From Stenotrophomonas maltophilia (GTDB lineage: Bacteria > Pseudomonadota > Gammaproteobacteria > Xanthomonadales > Xanthomonadaceae), in NCBI RefSeq assembly GCF_001676385.1, contig NZ_LYVJ01000010.1, positions 62,001 through 126,000 on the forward strand: a DNA stretch of 64,000 nt, read 5' to 3'. The first letter of the stretch is position 1. Each line of letters opens with the position of its first letter. Below, piece after piece: positions 27,810 to 37,087 of this stretch. Both the position numbers and the translations under genes were made by a program. The notes below the pieces were generated by a model that was given only the letters and a program-made list of their open reading frames with translations, was not told the origin of the DNA and searched no databases.

Positions 27810-30800
27810 GCAGTCTGCGCGATGCGATGAGCCACGCAGCGCTGGGCTGGGTCAAGCCCGAGCTGGACGAGACCCTGCGCCAGGTGCGCAACGAGGTCGA
27901 GTACTACGCGGAAGACCCGAGCGATGCCAGCCGCATGCGCATCTGCGCCGGCTACCTGCACCAGGTGCAGGGCACCCTGCGCATGGTCGAACTGTATGCG
28001 CCGGCGATGGTGGCCGAGGAACTCGAGCAGCTGGCGAACGCCATTGGCGCCGGCCACGTGGCCGATCGTGATGAGGCCTGCGCGACCCTGATGCGCGGCA
28101 GCGTGCTGCTGCCCGATTATCTGGAGCGCCTGCAGAACGGCCATCGTGACATCCCGATCGTACTGATGCCGCTGCTCAACGAAATCCGGGGGGCACGCGG
28201 CGAAGAGGGCGTCAATGACAGCGTGCTGCTGGCCTTCGCGCCGGACAGCGTCAGTGCCACCGAGGCCGAACTGGACCATGCACGTGGCAGCCTGAGCGGG
28301 CGCAACCGTGAGCTGCTGGACACGGTCGGCAGCGCCGTGAAGGAAGAACTGCTGCGCATCAAGGACGCGTTGGACCTGCACCTGCGCACCGATGGCCCGC
28401 CGGAGCAGCTGCAGATCCAGGCCAATGAACTGGGCGCGGTGGCCGATACGCTGGGCATGATGGGCCTGGGCGTGGCGCGCAGCGTGGTCGTGCAGCAACG
28501 CGACGCGTTGCGCGGCGTGGTGGAAGGACGCCAGCAGATCGACGAGAACCTGTTGCTGGATATCGCGGGTGCCCTGCTGTACGTAGATGCATCGCTGGAT
28601 GACCAGGTTGCCCATCTGGGCGCTGGCGGCAGTGGCGAGGACGACCCGAGCGCGGTGGAGAACCGGCGCACGGTAGAGGTGCTGGCGCACGAAGCGATCG
28701 CCAACTTCGCCGCCGCGCGCGAGCACTTCGTCGCCTTCATCGAAACCAGCTGGAACCATGCCGAGCTGCAGGATGTGCCGCGCCTGCTGGGCGATGTCTC
28801 CGGCGCACTGCGCATGCTCGACCTGGGCACGGCCGCCGACTACCTGCGTGGCGTCCAGCAGTACATCGAAGCCGAGCTGATCGGTCGCCAGCGCGTCCCC
28901 AGTGGCCGCCAGCTGGACACCCTTGCCGACGCCATGGCCAGCCTGGAGTACTACCTGGAGGCCCTGCGCGACCGTCGTCCGGGCCGCGAGGATATCCTCG
29001 AGATCACCCGCAGCAGCCTCGAGGCGCTGCGCTACTGGCCGTTGCCTGAGCGCAGCGCGGCCGGGCCGGCACCGTCCGCGCCGCAGCCGGTCCAGCGTGA
29101 GCCCGTGGCGCCGCAGATCGAGGCAGTGCAGCCGGACCCTATCGCGATTGCGGTGCAGCCGGCCGCACCCGCAGCGGGCAGCGTGCCCGTGCCGTTGCCG
29201 GACTTCACCTTCGACCCGCCCCCCGCGCCGGTGGTGACCGACAACGGCCTGATGTTCGGTGCGCTGGGAACACTCTCCGCCACCGGCGCGATCAGCGATG
29301 GGGACACCGGGGCGGCGCCGCCGGCTCGGTACGACGATGCGGATTCTGCGTTGGTCTTCGCCGCCTCCCGCGCCCCGGCACCGGAGGTCCCGCAGTGGGA
29401 ACTGGCCCCGTTCGATCCGGCCAACGGAACGGTCGTGCCTGCCGATGACGAGCGCGCCCCGACGTTCGCCAGCTTCGATCCGGTCAGCTTCGAACAGGCC
29501 GGAACAGAGCAGGACGATGCGTCGACGTGGATGCTGTCGGCCGCCCCCCCATCGGAAAGCACGGACGCGGCGACCGTGGCCGCCGAATCTGCAGGGGACG
29601 TTGAGGCTCCGGCCGTCGCAGGTTTCGATGCCGCGCCGGTGTTCGATCCGGTGCTGGCGGAGCATGATGCTGACGCCGCCGTGGCCGATGAGGTGGTGTT
29701 CCGCTTCGACGCCGATGCGTTGGACAACGCGGACGACGTGCTGTCGCTGCATGCCATGGAAACGCTGTCGCTGGACGACGACGCCGGGCAGCGCCCGTCG
29801 CTGGAGAGGGTCGACGCCGCGCCGGCGTCGCCCTCGGCCGGCGAAAGCCCGGCAGCTGCCGATGCGACCCTGGACATGGAAGACGTGCCAGCGGTCGAAG
29901 AGCGCGTGCCTGTGGAGGACGCGCCGGTTCCGGCCGCATCGGTGATCGAGATCGACACCATCGCACCCATCGACTTCAGCGAGGCCGACGCGCAGTTCTT
30001 CGCTGAACTGAGTGCGGCGGCCGCCGACTTCAACCCGCAGGCCATGGCGGCTCCGGCTGCGGACGTCCCGGCGACGATCGTGGCCGAAACCGGGGCCAGC
30101 TTCGAGGCCGGGTTCGACGACGACGCCGAGAACATCGACGAGGATATCCGCGAGGTATTCCTGGAGGAGTTCGACGACGAGCTGGCCAATCTCGGTGGCC
30201 TGCTGCCGGCCTGGCGCATGCAGCCGGACAACATGGACCGGCTGCGGCCGATCCGCCGCATCTTCCACACCCTCAAGGGCAGTGGCCGCCTGGTTGGCGC
30301 GCGGACCCTGGGCGAATTCGCGTGGAAGATCGAGGGCATGCTCAATCGCGTGCTTGATGGCAGCCGTCCGGCTTCGCCGGCGGTACTGGCGATGGTCGAC
30401 AACGCCCACGACGCGTTGCCGCAGCTGAACGCCGCGCTGCGCCACGGCCAGCGCGTCAGCGTCGACCTGCAGGCCATGCAGGCCATCGCCGACCGGGTTG
30501 GCGCCGGCGAGGAAACGTTCTACGTGCCGCTGCCGGCCCCTGCCGCACCGGCCCCGTCGCCGGCCGGGATGGAAAGCGAAGACGAGATCACCCGCCTTCT
30601 GGACGCCGAGGCCGCCGCGTTGGCACAGGCCGACGCTGGTCCGAGACCTGATCAGGTGGGTACTCCTGCCAATATCGACAGCGTGCTGCGCGAGATTCTT
30701 GAAGCCGAGGTGGAGGTCCACCTGGCGACCCTGCAGGCATGGCTGCAATCGGCACAGCAGGCGGAGCAGCCGGTCAGTGACGCACTGCTGCGCGCGGTGC

Positions 30801-33800
30801 ACACCATGAACGGCGCCTTCGCGATGACCGAAGTGCCGGAAATCACCGCCGTCACCGGCGGTGCGGAGTCGTACATCAAGCGTGCACTTGCCGCCGGCGT
30901 GGTGCCGGGCGAGGAAGGCGTGGATGCCCTGGGCGCCGCTGCTCAGGCGATCACCACGACCATGGAATCACTGCAGGCCGAGCAGCCGCGCATCCCGCCG
31001 CAGGGGGTACTGGTGCAACGCCTGCAGGCGCTGGCCGGCGGACTGCCGGAGGCGCGCTGGCCGATGGTTGCGCTGGAAGACGACGGCGACGACGACCTGG
31101 GTGCAACGGATGACAGCGTGGCGCAGGCGTCGCTGGAGGCCGCCGCTGGCATCGAAGTAACGACGGCTTCCGAAACCGATGTGGTTGTCATGGCGCCGGC
31201 GTGGGACCAGGACGTGCTGCCGCCGGGTCCAGCGGACGGCGCGGAACATGCGGCCAGCACCATCGATGGGGGCGGCCTGGATGTCGACGAGCTGACATCC
31301 AGCGATGACCTTTCGCGCTATTTCGATGCGGGCTGGACGTCGGCGCAGGATGCGGGCGACGCCATCGGCGGCGCATCGGTCGAGCCGCTCCACGCGGGCG
31401 AGCGCGCGCCCACGGCCGCAGTCGATGATCCGGACGGCGTGTCCGTATTGCTGCCGCCGGGCGACGATGCCGGCCTGACGGTGGTCGATGACCTGTCGCC
31501 CTACCTCGATGCCAGCGCCCTGCCGGTGGACGACCGCGACGCAGACGAGATGCCTGCGACTGGGGAAATTGACGCAATCCACCTGAATGCGGTGTTGCCC
31601 GACGAGATCGACGCCGCGGGCGGCGCGCTCGTCGATGTGCCTGCTGCACTGCCACTCGACAGCGAGCTGTCGAGCCTGCAGGATGAAACGGCTGTGCCTG
31701 GGTTTGCCGAGCCGGTCACGCTGGAAGCCGCGTTCGAGGCCGGCCTGCACGTGATCGAAGAAGAGCAGCCCGCGGCCCACGCTGGGCAGTGGCCCATGCT
31801 TGGCCTGCAGGCCAGCGAACTCGCGCCGGGCGAGGCGGATGCCTTCGCCGAGGATGCGGACGTCGGCGGGGAGGCGGCGGTCGGTGAAGGAGAGAGCGCC
31901 GACCTGCCGTCCCCGGCGACGGTGGACGTGGCGGCCCCGGTGCGGTTCTTCGAAATGGAGGAGGCCCCGGGCCAACGCCTGGACGCGGCGGCGGTGGAAG
32001 CCGCGCCGATCGTGGACGAAGCAGCTGCCACTGAAGCGTGGCCGGTCGCCGCCGAAACCGAAGCTGCGGCTGAACCCGCAGGCGAGGCCGTGGCCGGGTC
32101 GGGGGCCAGCAACGAAGCCGATGCAGAAGCCGATGCCGATCGTCTCGACTTCAGCGTCTACGACCGCGAACTGGTGGACATTTTCGTCGAGGAGGGCAAG
32201 GACCTGCTCGACCATTGCGATGGCCTCATCAGCGAACTGCGCGACGCACCGCAGGATCGCGAAGTCGTGGCCGGGCTGCAGCGCGATCTGCACACGCTCA
32301 AGGGCGGTGCACGCATGGCTGGCATCAACGCCATCGGCGATCTCGGCCACAGCATCGAATCGTTGCTGGAAGCTGTCGCCGCCGGCCGCACCGAGATCGA
32401 GCGTCGCGATGTACAACTGCTGGAGCGTGGCTTCGATCGCCTGCACCAGTTGCTGACCCGCACCGGCGACCATCGCGTGGTCGATCCGGCGCAGGATCTG
32501 GTCGACGCCTTTGAGGCGCGTACCCGCCCCGACGTGGCTGCCGCTGCCGCCGCGCATGCGGCCGTGGTCGCCGAGGCACAGGAGGTGGCAGCGCCGGCCA
32601 CCGTGGCCGACGTGCCGCTGTCGGCGCCGCTGCCGGTGGAAGGCTCGCCGGATGAGGATCCGTTGGCGCGTCCGCAGCAGGAACAGGTGCGCGTGCGCGC
32701 GGACCTGCTCGACCGTCTGGTCAACCACGCCGGTGAAGTGGCGATCTACCGTTCCCGGCTGGAACAGCAGCTCGGCGCGTTCCGTGGCGCCATGGGCGAA
32801 CTGGAGCGCACCAATGCGCGCCTGCGCGATCAGCTGCGGCGCCTCGACCTGGAAACCGAGGCGCAGATCGTTGCCCGTTACCAGCGCGAGCAGGACCAGG
32901 CCGACCACAAGTTCGATCCGCTGGAACTGGACCGCTTCTCCACCCTGCAGCAGCTCAGCCGCGCGCTGAACGAGTCGGCGGCCGACCTTGGCGGCCTGCA
33001 GGGCGTGCTGGACGACCTGTCGCGCCAGTACGATGCGCTGCTTCAGCAGCAGTCGCGCGTCAGTTCGGAACTCCAGGATGGCCTGATGCGCGCGCGCATG
33101 GTGCCCTTCGACGGGCTGGTGCCACGCCTGCGCCGCGTCGTGCGCCAGGCCGGCCTGGACACCGGCAAGCAGGTACACCTGACCCTGGAGGGCACGCACG
33201 GCGAACTGGATCGCAACGTGCTTGACCGGATGGTTGCGCCGCTGGAGCACATGCTGCGCAATTCCGTTGCCCATGGCCTGGAATCGCCGGAACAGCGCCG
33301 CGTGGCCGGCAAGCCGGAAGAGGGCGAGATCGCCATCCGCCTGCACCGCGAAGGCTCGGAAATCGTGCTGGAAGTGGCCGATGATGGTGCCGGCCTGGAC
33401 CGCGAGGCGATCCGTCGCCGCGCCATCGACCGTGGCCTGCTGGCCTCCGATGCACAACCGGGCGAGCAGGAGTTGGACAACCTGATCTTCGCCTCCGGCT
33501 TCACCACCGCCGACCAGGTGAGCCAGCTGGCAGGCCGTGGCGTGGGCATGGACGTAGTACGCAACGAAGTGCGCCAGCTTGGCGGATCGGTCGACATCCA
33601 GTCCGTGCGTGGCCAGGGCGTGCGCTTCACCCTGCGCCTGCCGCAGACGCTGGCGGTCACCCAGGCGGTATTCGTACAGATCGGCGAAACCACCTTCGCC
33701 GTGCCGGTGGCCTCGGTGAGCGGTATCGGCCGGCTGTCGCGCGAGCGTTTCGAAGCGGCCGACAGCAGCTATCGCTACAGCGGCGAGGACTATCCGCTGT

Positions 33801-34486
33801 ATGACCTCGGAAGCCTGGTCGGGCAGGCCCCGGCGCGTGCCGATGGCCAGGCCCAGGTGCCATTGCTGCTGGTCCGTGCGGGTGACCTGCGTGCTGCCGT
33901 GGCGATCGACCAGGTGCTGGGCAACCGCGAAATCGTGGTCAAGCCGGTGGGCCTGCAGATCGCGTCGGTTCCGGGCATCTACGGTGCCACCATCACCGGC
34001 GATGGCCGCGTGGTGGTGATCCTGGACGTGGCCCCCCTGGTGCGCCGCTTCCTCGCCAATCCCACGGCACCGGTGCTGGCCAACGCGCCGCGCCAGGAAC
34101 GGCAGATGCCGCTGGTGATGGTGGTGGACGACTCGCTGACCATGCGCAAGGTCACCGGCCGCATCCTCGAACGCCACAACTTCGAGGTGAGCGTGGCCCG
34201 CGACGGCGTGGAAGCCCTGGAGCAGCTGGAAGAGCGCGTGCCCGACCTGATGCTGCTGGACATCGAAATGCCGCGCATGGACGGCTATGAACTGGCGACG
34301 GCAATGCGCGCCGACCCGCGTTACAAGGATGTGCCGATCGTGATGATCACCTCGCGCAGCGGCGACAAGCACCGCCAGCGTGCCTTTGAGATCGGCGTGC
34401 AGCGGTACCTGGGCAAGCCGTACCAGGAACTGGACCTGATGCGCAACGTGTATGACCTGCTGGGGATCGCCCGTGTCCGTGAGTGA
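27806..34486 (+). CDS. chpA: ChpA, multi-HPt hybrid chemotaxis histidine kinase
   Basis: 2,226 aa central kinase of the Pil-Chp pathway. It has six HPt-like bundles. Canonical phosphosites are His821 and His1496 (both HTLKG); a near-canonical one is His999 (HTMNG); His52 sits in HQVQG without the Lys; two others (about 170-230 and 310-380) have no phosphorylatable His. Acidic Ala/Val/Asp-rich linkers span about 410-770 and 1090-1440. Then come a CheA core (dimerisation about 1630-1760; ATPase with HMLRNSVAHG near 1815, DDGAG near 1860 and GRGVGMD near 1911), a CheW-like domain (1950-2095) and a C-terminal receiver with Asp2152. Confidence 0.96.
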   Translation: MSSLRDAMSHAALGWVKPELDETLRQVRNEVEYYAEDPSDASRMRICAGYLHQVQGTLRMVELYAPAMVAEELEQLANAIGAGHVADRDEACATLMRGSVLLPDYLERLQNGHRDIPIVLMPLLNEIRGARGEEGVNDSVLLAFAPDSVSATEAELDHARGSLSGRNRELLDTVGSAVKEELLRIKDALDLHLRTDGPPEQLQIQANELGAVADTLGMMGLGVARSVVVQQRDALRGVVEGRQQIDENLLLDIAGALLYVDASLDDQVAHLGAGGSGEDDPSAVENRRTVEVLAHEAIANFAAAREHFVAFIETSWNHAELQDVPRLLGDVSGALRMLDLGTAADYLRGVQQYIEAELIGRQRVPSGRQLDTLADAMASLEYYLEALRDRRPGREDILEITRSSLEALRYWPLPERSAAGPAPSAPQPVQREPVAPQIEAVQPDPIAIAVQPAAPAAGSVPVPLPDFTFDPPPAPVVTDNGLMFGALGTLSATGAISDGDTGAAPPARYDDADSALVFAASRAPAPEVPQWELAPFDPANGTVVPADDERAPTFASFDPVSFEQAGTEQDDASTWMLSAAPPSESTDAATVAAESAGDVEAPAVAGFDAAPVFDPVLAEHDADAAVADEVVFRFDADALDNADDVLSLHAMETLSLDDDAGQRPSLERVDAAPASPSAGESPAAADATLDMEDVPAVEERVPVEDAPVPAASVIEIDTIAPIDFSEADAQFFAELSAAAADFNPQAMAAPAADVPATIVAETGASFEAGFDDDAENIDEDIREVFLEEFDDELANLGGLLPAWRMQPDNMDRLRPIRRIFHTLKGSGRLVGARTLGEFAWKIEGMLNRVLDGSRPASPAVLAMVDNAHDALPQLNAALRHGQRVSVDLQAMQAIADRVGAGEETFYVPLPAPAAPAPSPAGMESEDEITRLLDAEAAALAQADAGPRPDQVGTPANIDSVLREILEAEVEVHLATLQAWLQSAQQAEQPVSDALLRAVHTMNGAFAMTEVPEITAVTGGAESYIKRALAAGVVPGEEGVDALGAAAQAITTTMESLQAEQPRIPPQGVLVQRLQALAGGLPEARWPMVALEDDGDDDLGATDDSVAQASLEAAAGIEVTTASETDVVVMAPAWDQDVLPPGPADGAEHAASTIDGGGLDVDELTSSDDLSRYFDAGWTSAQDAGDAIGGASVEPLHAGERAPTAAVDDPDGVSVLLPPGDDAGLTVVDDLSPYLDASALPVDDRDADEMPATGEIDAIHLNAVLPDEIDAAGGALVDVPAALPLDSELSSLQDETAVPGFAEPVTLEAAFEAGLHVIEEEQPAAHAGQWPMLGLQASELAPGEADAFAEDADVGGEAAVGEGESADLPSPATVDVAAPVRFFEMEEAPGQRLDAAAVEAAPIVDEAAATEAWPVAAETEAAAEPAGEAVAGSGASNEADAEADADRLDFSVYDRELVDIFVEEGKDLLDHCDGLISELRDAPQDREVVAGLQRDLHTLKGGARMAGINAIGDLGHSIESLLEAVAAGRTEIERRDVQLLERGFDRLHQLLTRTGDHRVVDPAQDLVDAFEARTRPDVAAAAAAHAAVVAEAQEVAAPATVADVPLSAPLPVEGSPDEDPLARPQQEQVRVRADLLDRLVNHAGEVAIYRSRLEQQLGAFRGAMGELERTNARLRDQLRRLDLETEAQIVARYQREQDQADHKFDPLELDRFSTLQQLSRALNESAADLGGLQGVLDDLSRQYDALLQQQSRVSSELQDGLMRARMVPFDGLVPRLRRVVRQAGLDTGKQVHLTLEGTHGELDRNVLDRMVAPLEHMLRNSVAHGLESPEQRRVAGKPEEGEIAIRLHREGSEIVLEVADDGAGLDREAIRRRAIDRGLLASDAQPGEQELDNLIFASGFTTADQVSQLAGRGVGMDVVRNEVRQLGGSVDIQSVRGQGVRFTLRLPQTLAVTQAVFVQIGETTFAVPVASVSGIGRLSRERFEAADSSYRYSGEDYPLYDLGSLVGQAPARADGQAQVPLLLVRAGDLRAAVAIDQVLGNREIVVKPVGLQIASVPGIYGATITGDGRVVVILDVAPLVRRFLANPTAPVLANAPRQERQMPLVMVVDDSLTMRKVTGRILERHNFEVSVARDGVEALEQLEERVPDLMLLDIEMPRMDGYELATAMRADPRYKDVPIVMITSRSGDKHRQRAFEIGVQRYLGKPYQELDLMRNVYDLLGIARVRE

Positions 34487-35795
34487 AGTCCATCCTGCTC
34501 CGGCCGTTGCTCTGCTGGCCCGGCCCGGCACGGCACGCGAGCGCCTGCGTGAAGCGCTGTCACACGCAGAGGTGCAGCTCGTGCTGGAAGACGATCCCAA
34601 CGGGCTGGATCCGCAGGTTCTGCGGGACGCGCGCCCGCAGTTCGTGGTGATCGCACTGGAGGCGGCCATCGAAGATGCGCTGGAGCACCTGGAAGCGGTG
34701 CTGTCCGCGCCGGGCCTGACCCTGGTATTCGACGAGGCAGAGCTGGCCGCGCGCCGTGATGGCTGGGAAGCCCAGCGCTGGGGCCGGCATCTGGCCGCGA
34801 AGCTGCACGGCCACCAGCAGGTGTTGCCGCCGGGCGCGGAAGAAGAATCGAACCCGCAACGGGACCCCGGCCAGCCGGCACCCGTGGTGCCGGAACCGCG
34901 CGAAGAAGCACTGCAGCCTGGCCAGGCGTCCCCGATGAGCTGGGCCGGCGCGGCGCCGGTGGACAGCGCGTACTCGCCCCCCGCGCATCTGCACGAACCG
35001 ATCGCGCTGGAGCAGGCGCTGGCGGCGCTGCAGCCGGTCGCACCCGAACCGCTGCCGCCACAACCTGCACCGTCTGTGCCGCCCGCGCCGGCCGCCTCCT
35101 TCGATCACACGGCCTGGTCGCTGGTCGAGGACGTATCGGCTGCAGCGGTGCCCGTCGCCCGCGCCGACAGTGCCGAAGTGCCGCTGCCTTCAATCGACAC
35201 CGATCACCTGAGCCTGGTCGATCTGGATGCTGCCGCGCCGGCCGGTGCCCGCGCGGCCTCGCTGCTGGTGCTCGCCGGCATCGGCGGGCCCGATGCCCTG
35301 CGCCGCCTGCTCGGTGCGCTGCCGGCCGCGCTGGCCGTTCCGGTGCTGGTGCACATGCGTCTGGATGGTGGCCGTTACGGCAATCTGGTCAAGCAGATGG
35401 CGCGGGTCTCGCCGTTGCCGGTACAGCTGGCCGAAGCTGGACAGCGCGCGGTGGCCGGCCAGGTGCACGTGCTGGCCGACGACATCGGCGTGCGTGCGGC
35501 CAGCGATGGCCTGCATTTCCAGAGTGATGCCGGCGGCATCGTGATTGCCGGGCTGCCGGCTGAACATACGGCACTGGTGCTGCTCAGTGGCGCCGACCTG
35601 GCCCATGTGGGGCCGGCACTGGACCTGGCCGCCGCCGGTGCCTGGGTGGCCGGGCAGGTGGGTGAAGGCTGCTATGACCCGGCGGCGGCTACCGCTGTGG
35701 TCGCTGCCGGCATGGTGGCTGGCGAGCCGCAGGAACTGGCGCGGGCGATTGCCGCGCGCTGGGGCGTGGACGACGACAACGGAGAGGCACCATGA
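34473..35795 (+). CDS. ChpB-like CheB-family protein, apparently catalytically dead
   Basis: 440 aa. The C-terminal 170 residues align with the CheB methylesterase domain. The N-terminus has a receiver-like fold without a clear phosphoacceptor, and a Pro-rich linker joins them. Compared with Salmonella CheB, the catalytic Ser in GASTGG is replaced (LAGIGG), the His is kept (VLVHM), and the Asp in TGMGNDG is replaced (SGADLAH). Methylesterase activity is therefore unlikely. Start: GTG at 34473 or 34479, both overlapping the chpA stop; an ATG at 34452 is deeper inside chpA. It overlaps the next gene by 4 nt. Confidence 0.85.
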   Translation: MSVSEVHPAPAVALLARPGTARERLREALSHAEVQLVLEDDPNGLDPQVLRDARPQFVVIALEAAIEDALEHLEAVLSAPGLTLVFDEAELAARRDGWEAQRWGRHLAAKLHGHQQVLPPGAEEESNPQRDPGQPAPVVPEPREEALQPGQASPMSWAGAAPVDSAYSPPAHLHEPIALEQALAALQPVAPEPLPPQPAPSVPPAPAASFDHTAWSLVEDVSAAAVPVARADSAEVPLPSIDTDHLSLVDLDAAAPAGARAASLLVLAGIGGPDALRRLLGALPAALAVPVLVHMRLDGGRYGNLVKQMARVSPLPVQLAEAGQRAVAGQVHVLADDIGVRAASDGLHFQSDAGGIVIAGLPAEHTALVLLSGADLAHVGPALDLAAAGAWVAGQVGEGCYDPAAATAVVAAGMVAGEPQELARAIAARWGVDDDNGEAP

Positions 35796-36256
35796 GCTAC
35801 GCCAGCAATGACGAGATCCGCGGCGTTCTGATCCAGGCCGGCAGCGAGCGCGTGTTGCTGCCCAATGCCACCGTGGCTGAAATGATGTCGAGGGTACCGG
35901 TGCAGCCGGTTTCCGGGGCCCCGCGTTGGCTGGTCGGGGAGATCGGCTGGCACGGCTGGCAGGTGCCGCTGCTGTCGTTCGCGCGCCTCTCGGAACTGGG
36001 CGAGGACGTGGCGGGCAGCCACAACAAGGTCGTGGTGTTGAAGGCCCTGGGTGGCAACCCACAACGCCCCTATTACGCCTTGCTGACGCAGAATTTCCCG
36101 CAGTTGATCTCGGTGCCGCGGGATGGCCTGCTGGCGGATGCTTCCGAGGAAACCCTCCCGCCGACGGTGCACATGCGCGTGTTGCTGGGTGAGCAGAGCG
36201 CATTGCTGCCGAACCTGGACGCGCTGGAAGCCGCGCTGGATTCGCTGGAGGCCTGA
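35792..36256 (+). CDS. chpC: ChpC-like CheW-domain adaptor
   Basis: 154 aa, essentially one CheW-like domain (WLVGEIGWHGWQVPLLSF resembles the CheW core GLINLRG..PVVDL). ChpC in P. aeruginosa links additional receptors to ChpA. It overlaps the CheB-like gene by ATGA and ends the operon. A GTAG repeat and the convergent rsmE follow. Confidence 0.85.
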   Translation: MSYASNDEIRGVLIQAGSERVLLPNATVAEMMSRVPVQPVSGAPRWLVGEIGWHGWQVPLLSFARLSELGEDVAGSHNKVVVLKALGGNPQRPYYALLTQNFPQLISVPRDGLLADASEETLPPTVHMRVLLGEQSALLPNLDALEAALDSLEA

Positions 36257-36308
36257 TCGGCAGTCTGCCGGGGCAGCGCCCGGCGCCATTTCGGGCGTTG
36301 CGGATTCC

Positions 36309-36335
36309 CGGTAGTGCCGGCCAGCGGCCGCCATA
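36309..36335. repeat. GTAG palindrome variant
   Basis: GTAGTGCCGGCCAGCGGCCG forms a GTAG hairpin with a GCCGGCC/GGCCGCC-type stem. It lies between the convergent chpC and rsmE genes. Confidence 0.65.
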
Positions 36336-36349
36336 ACCACGGATCGGCC

Positions 36350-37087
36350 TTACCCCAGGTCCCCCAATCGCGCCTGCAGCGCCGCGATGGCGGCCAGGCC
36401 GGCGGTTTCCGTGCGCAGGATCCGCGGTCCCAGCTGCAGTCCCTGGAAGCCCGCGGCTGCCAGTTGATCACGGTCACGCGGAGACCAGCCGCCTTCCGGG
36501 CCGATCGCGATCACGATGCCACCGGCCGGAACCCTGTCCAGTGTCGACAGCCGATGTGCGCCCTGCGGGTCCAGGGTCAGTCGCAGCGCATCGGACGGCA
36601 GCGCGGCGGTCGCCTGGGCCAGCGACAACGGCGATCCCACCCGGGGAATGCGTGCGCGTCCGGACTGGCCGCAGGCCGAGGTCACCACGTTGTTCCAGTG
36701 CGCTACGCGCTTTTCCGCACGCGCCGCATCCAGCTTGACCTCGGTGCGTTCGGCATTGACCGGAAGGATCGCGGCCACGCCCAGCTCGGTGGCCTTCTGC
36801 AGGATCAGGTCCATCTTCTCGCCGCGGGCAATGCCCTGCAGCAAGGTGACGGCCAGCGACGACTCATTGTCGACGGCCCGCACGGCGTCGATGCGGACCT
36901 GTACGTCGCGCTTGCCGGCCACGGTCAGCGTCGCGCTGTAGTCGTTGCCATCGCCATTGAACAGCACGCAGGCATCGCCTTCGCGCAGGCGCATCACGCG
37001 CACCAGATGATTGGCCGTCTCTTCCGGCAGGGTCACGATCTGGCCGCTGTGCAGCGCCAGGTCGATGGGGCAGCGGGTCACGCGCAT
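36350..37087 (-). CDS. rsmE: 16S rRNA m3U1498 methyltransferase RsmE
   Basis: SPOUT methyltransferase of the 30S subunit, 245 aa. The knot region is clear: IAIGPEGGWSPRD near residue 195, then LGPRILRTETAGLAA. It has an N-terminal PUA-like RNA-binding part (residues 1-70). It overlaps the end of bioA by 10 nt, so the two are co-transcribed. Confidence 0.96.
   Translation of the reverse strand: MRVTRCPIDLALHSGQIVTLPEETANHLVRVMRLREGDACVLFNGDGNDYSATLTVAGKRDVQVRIDAVRAVDNESSLAVTLLQGIARGEKMDLILQKATELGVAAILPVNAERTEVKLDAARAEKRVAHWNNVVTSACGQSGRARIPRVGSPLSLAQATAALPSDALRLTLDPQGAHRLSTLDRVPAGGIVIAIGPEGGWSPRDRDQLAAAGFQGLQLGPRILRTETAGLAAIAALQARLGDLG

Noticed and set aside
27689..34669. Very long open frames antisense to chpA (about 1,000 and 1,200 codons)
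   Set aside because: They are shadows created by high-GC codon bias. They have no conserved motifs and run across the pilJ-chpA and chpA-chpB boundaries.
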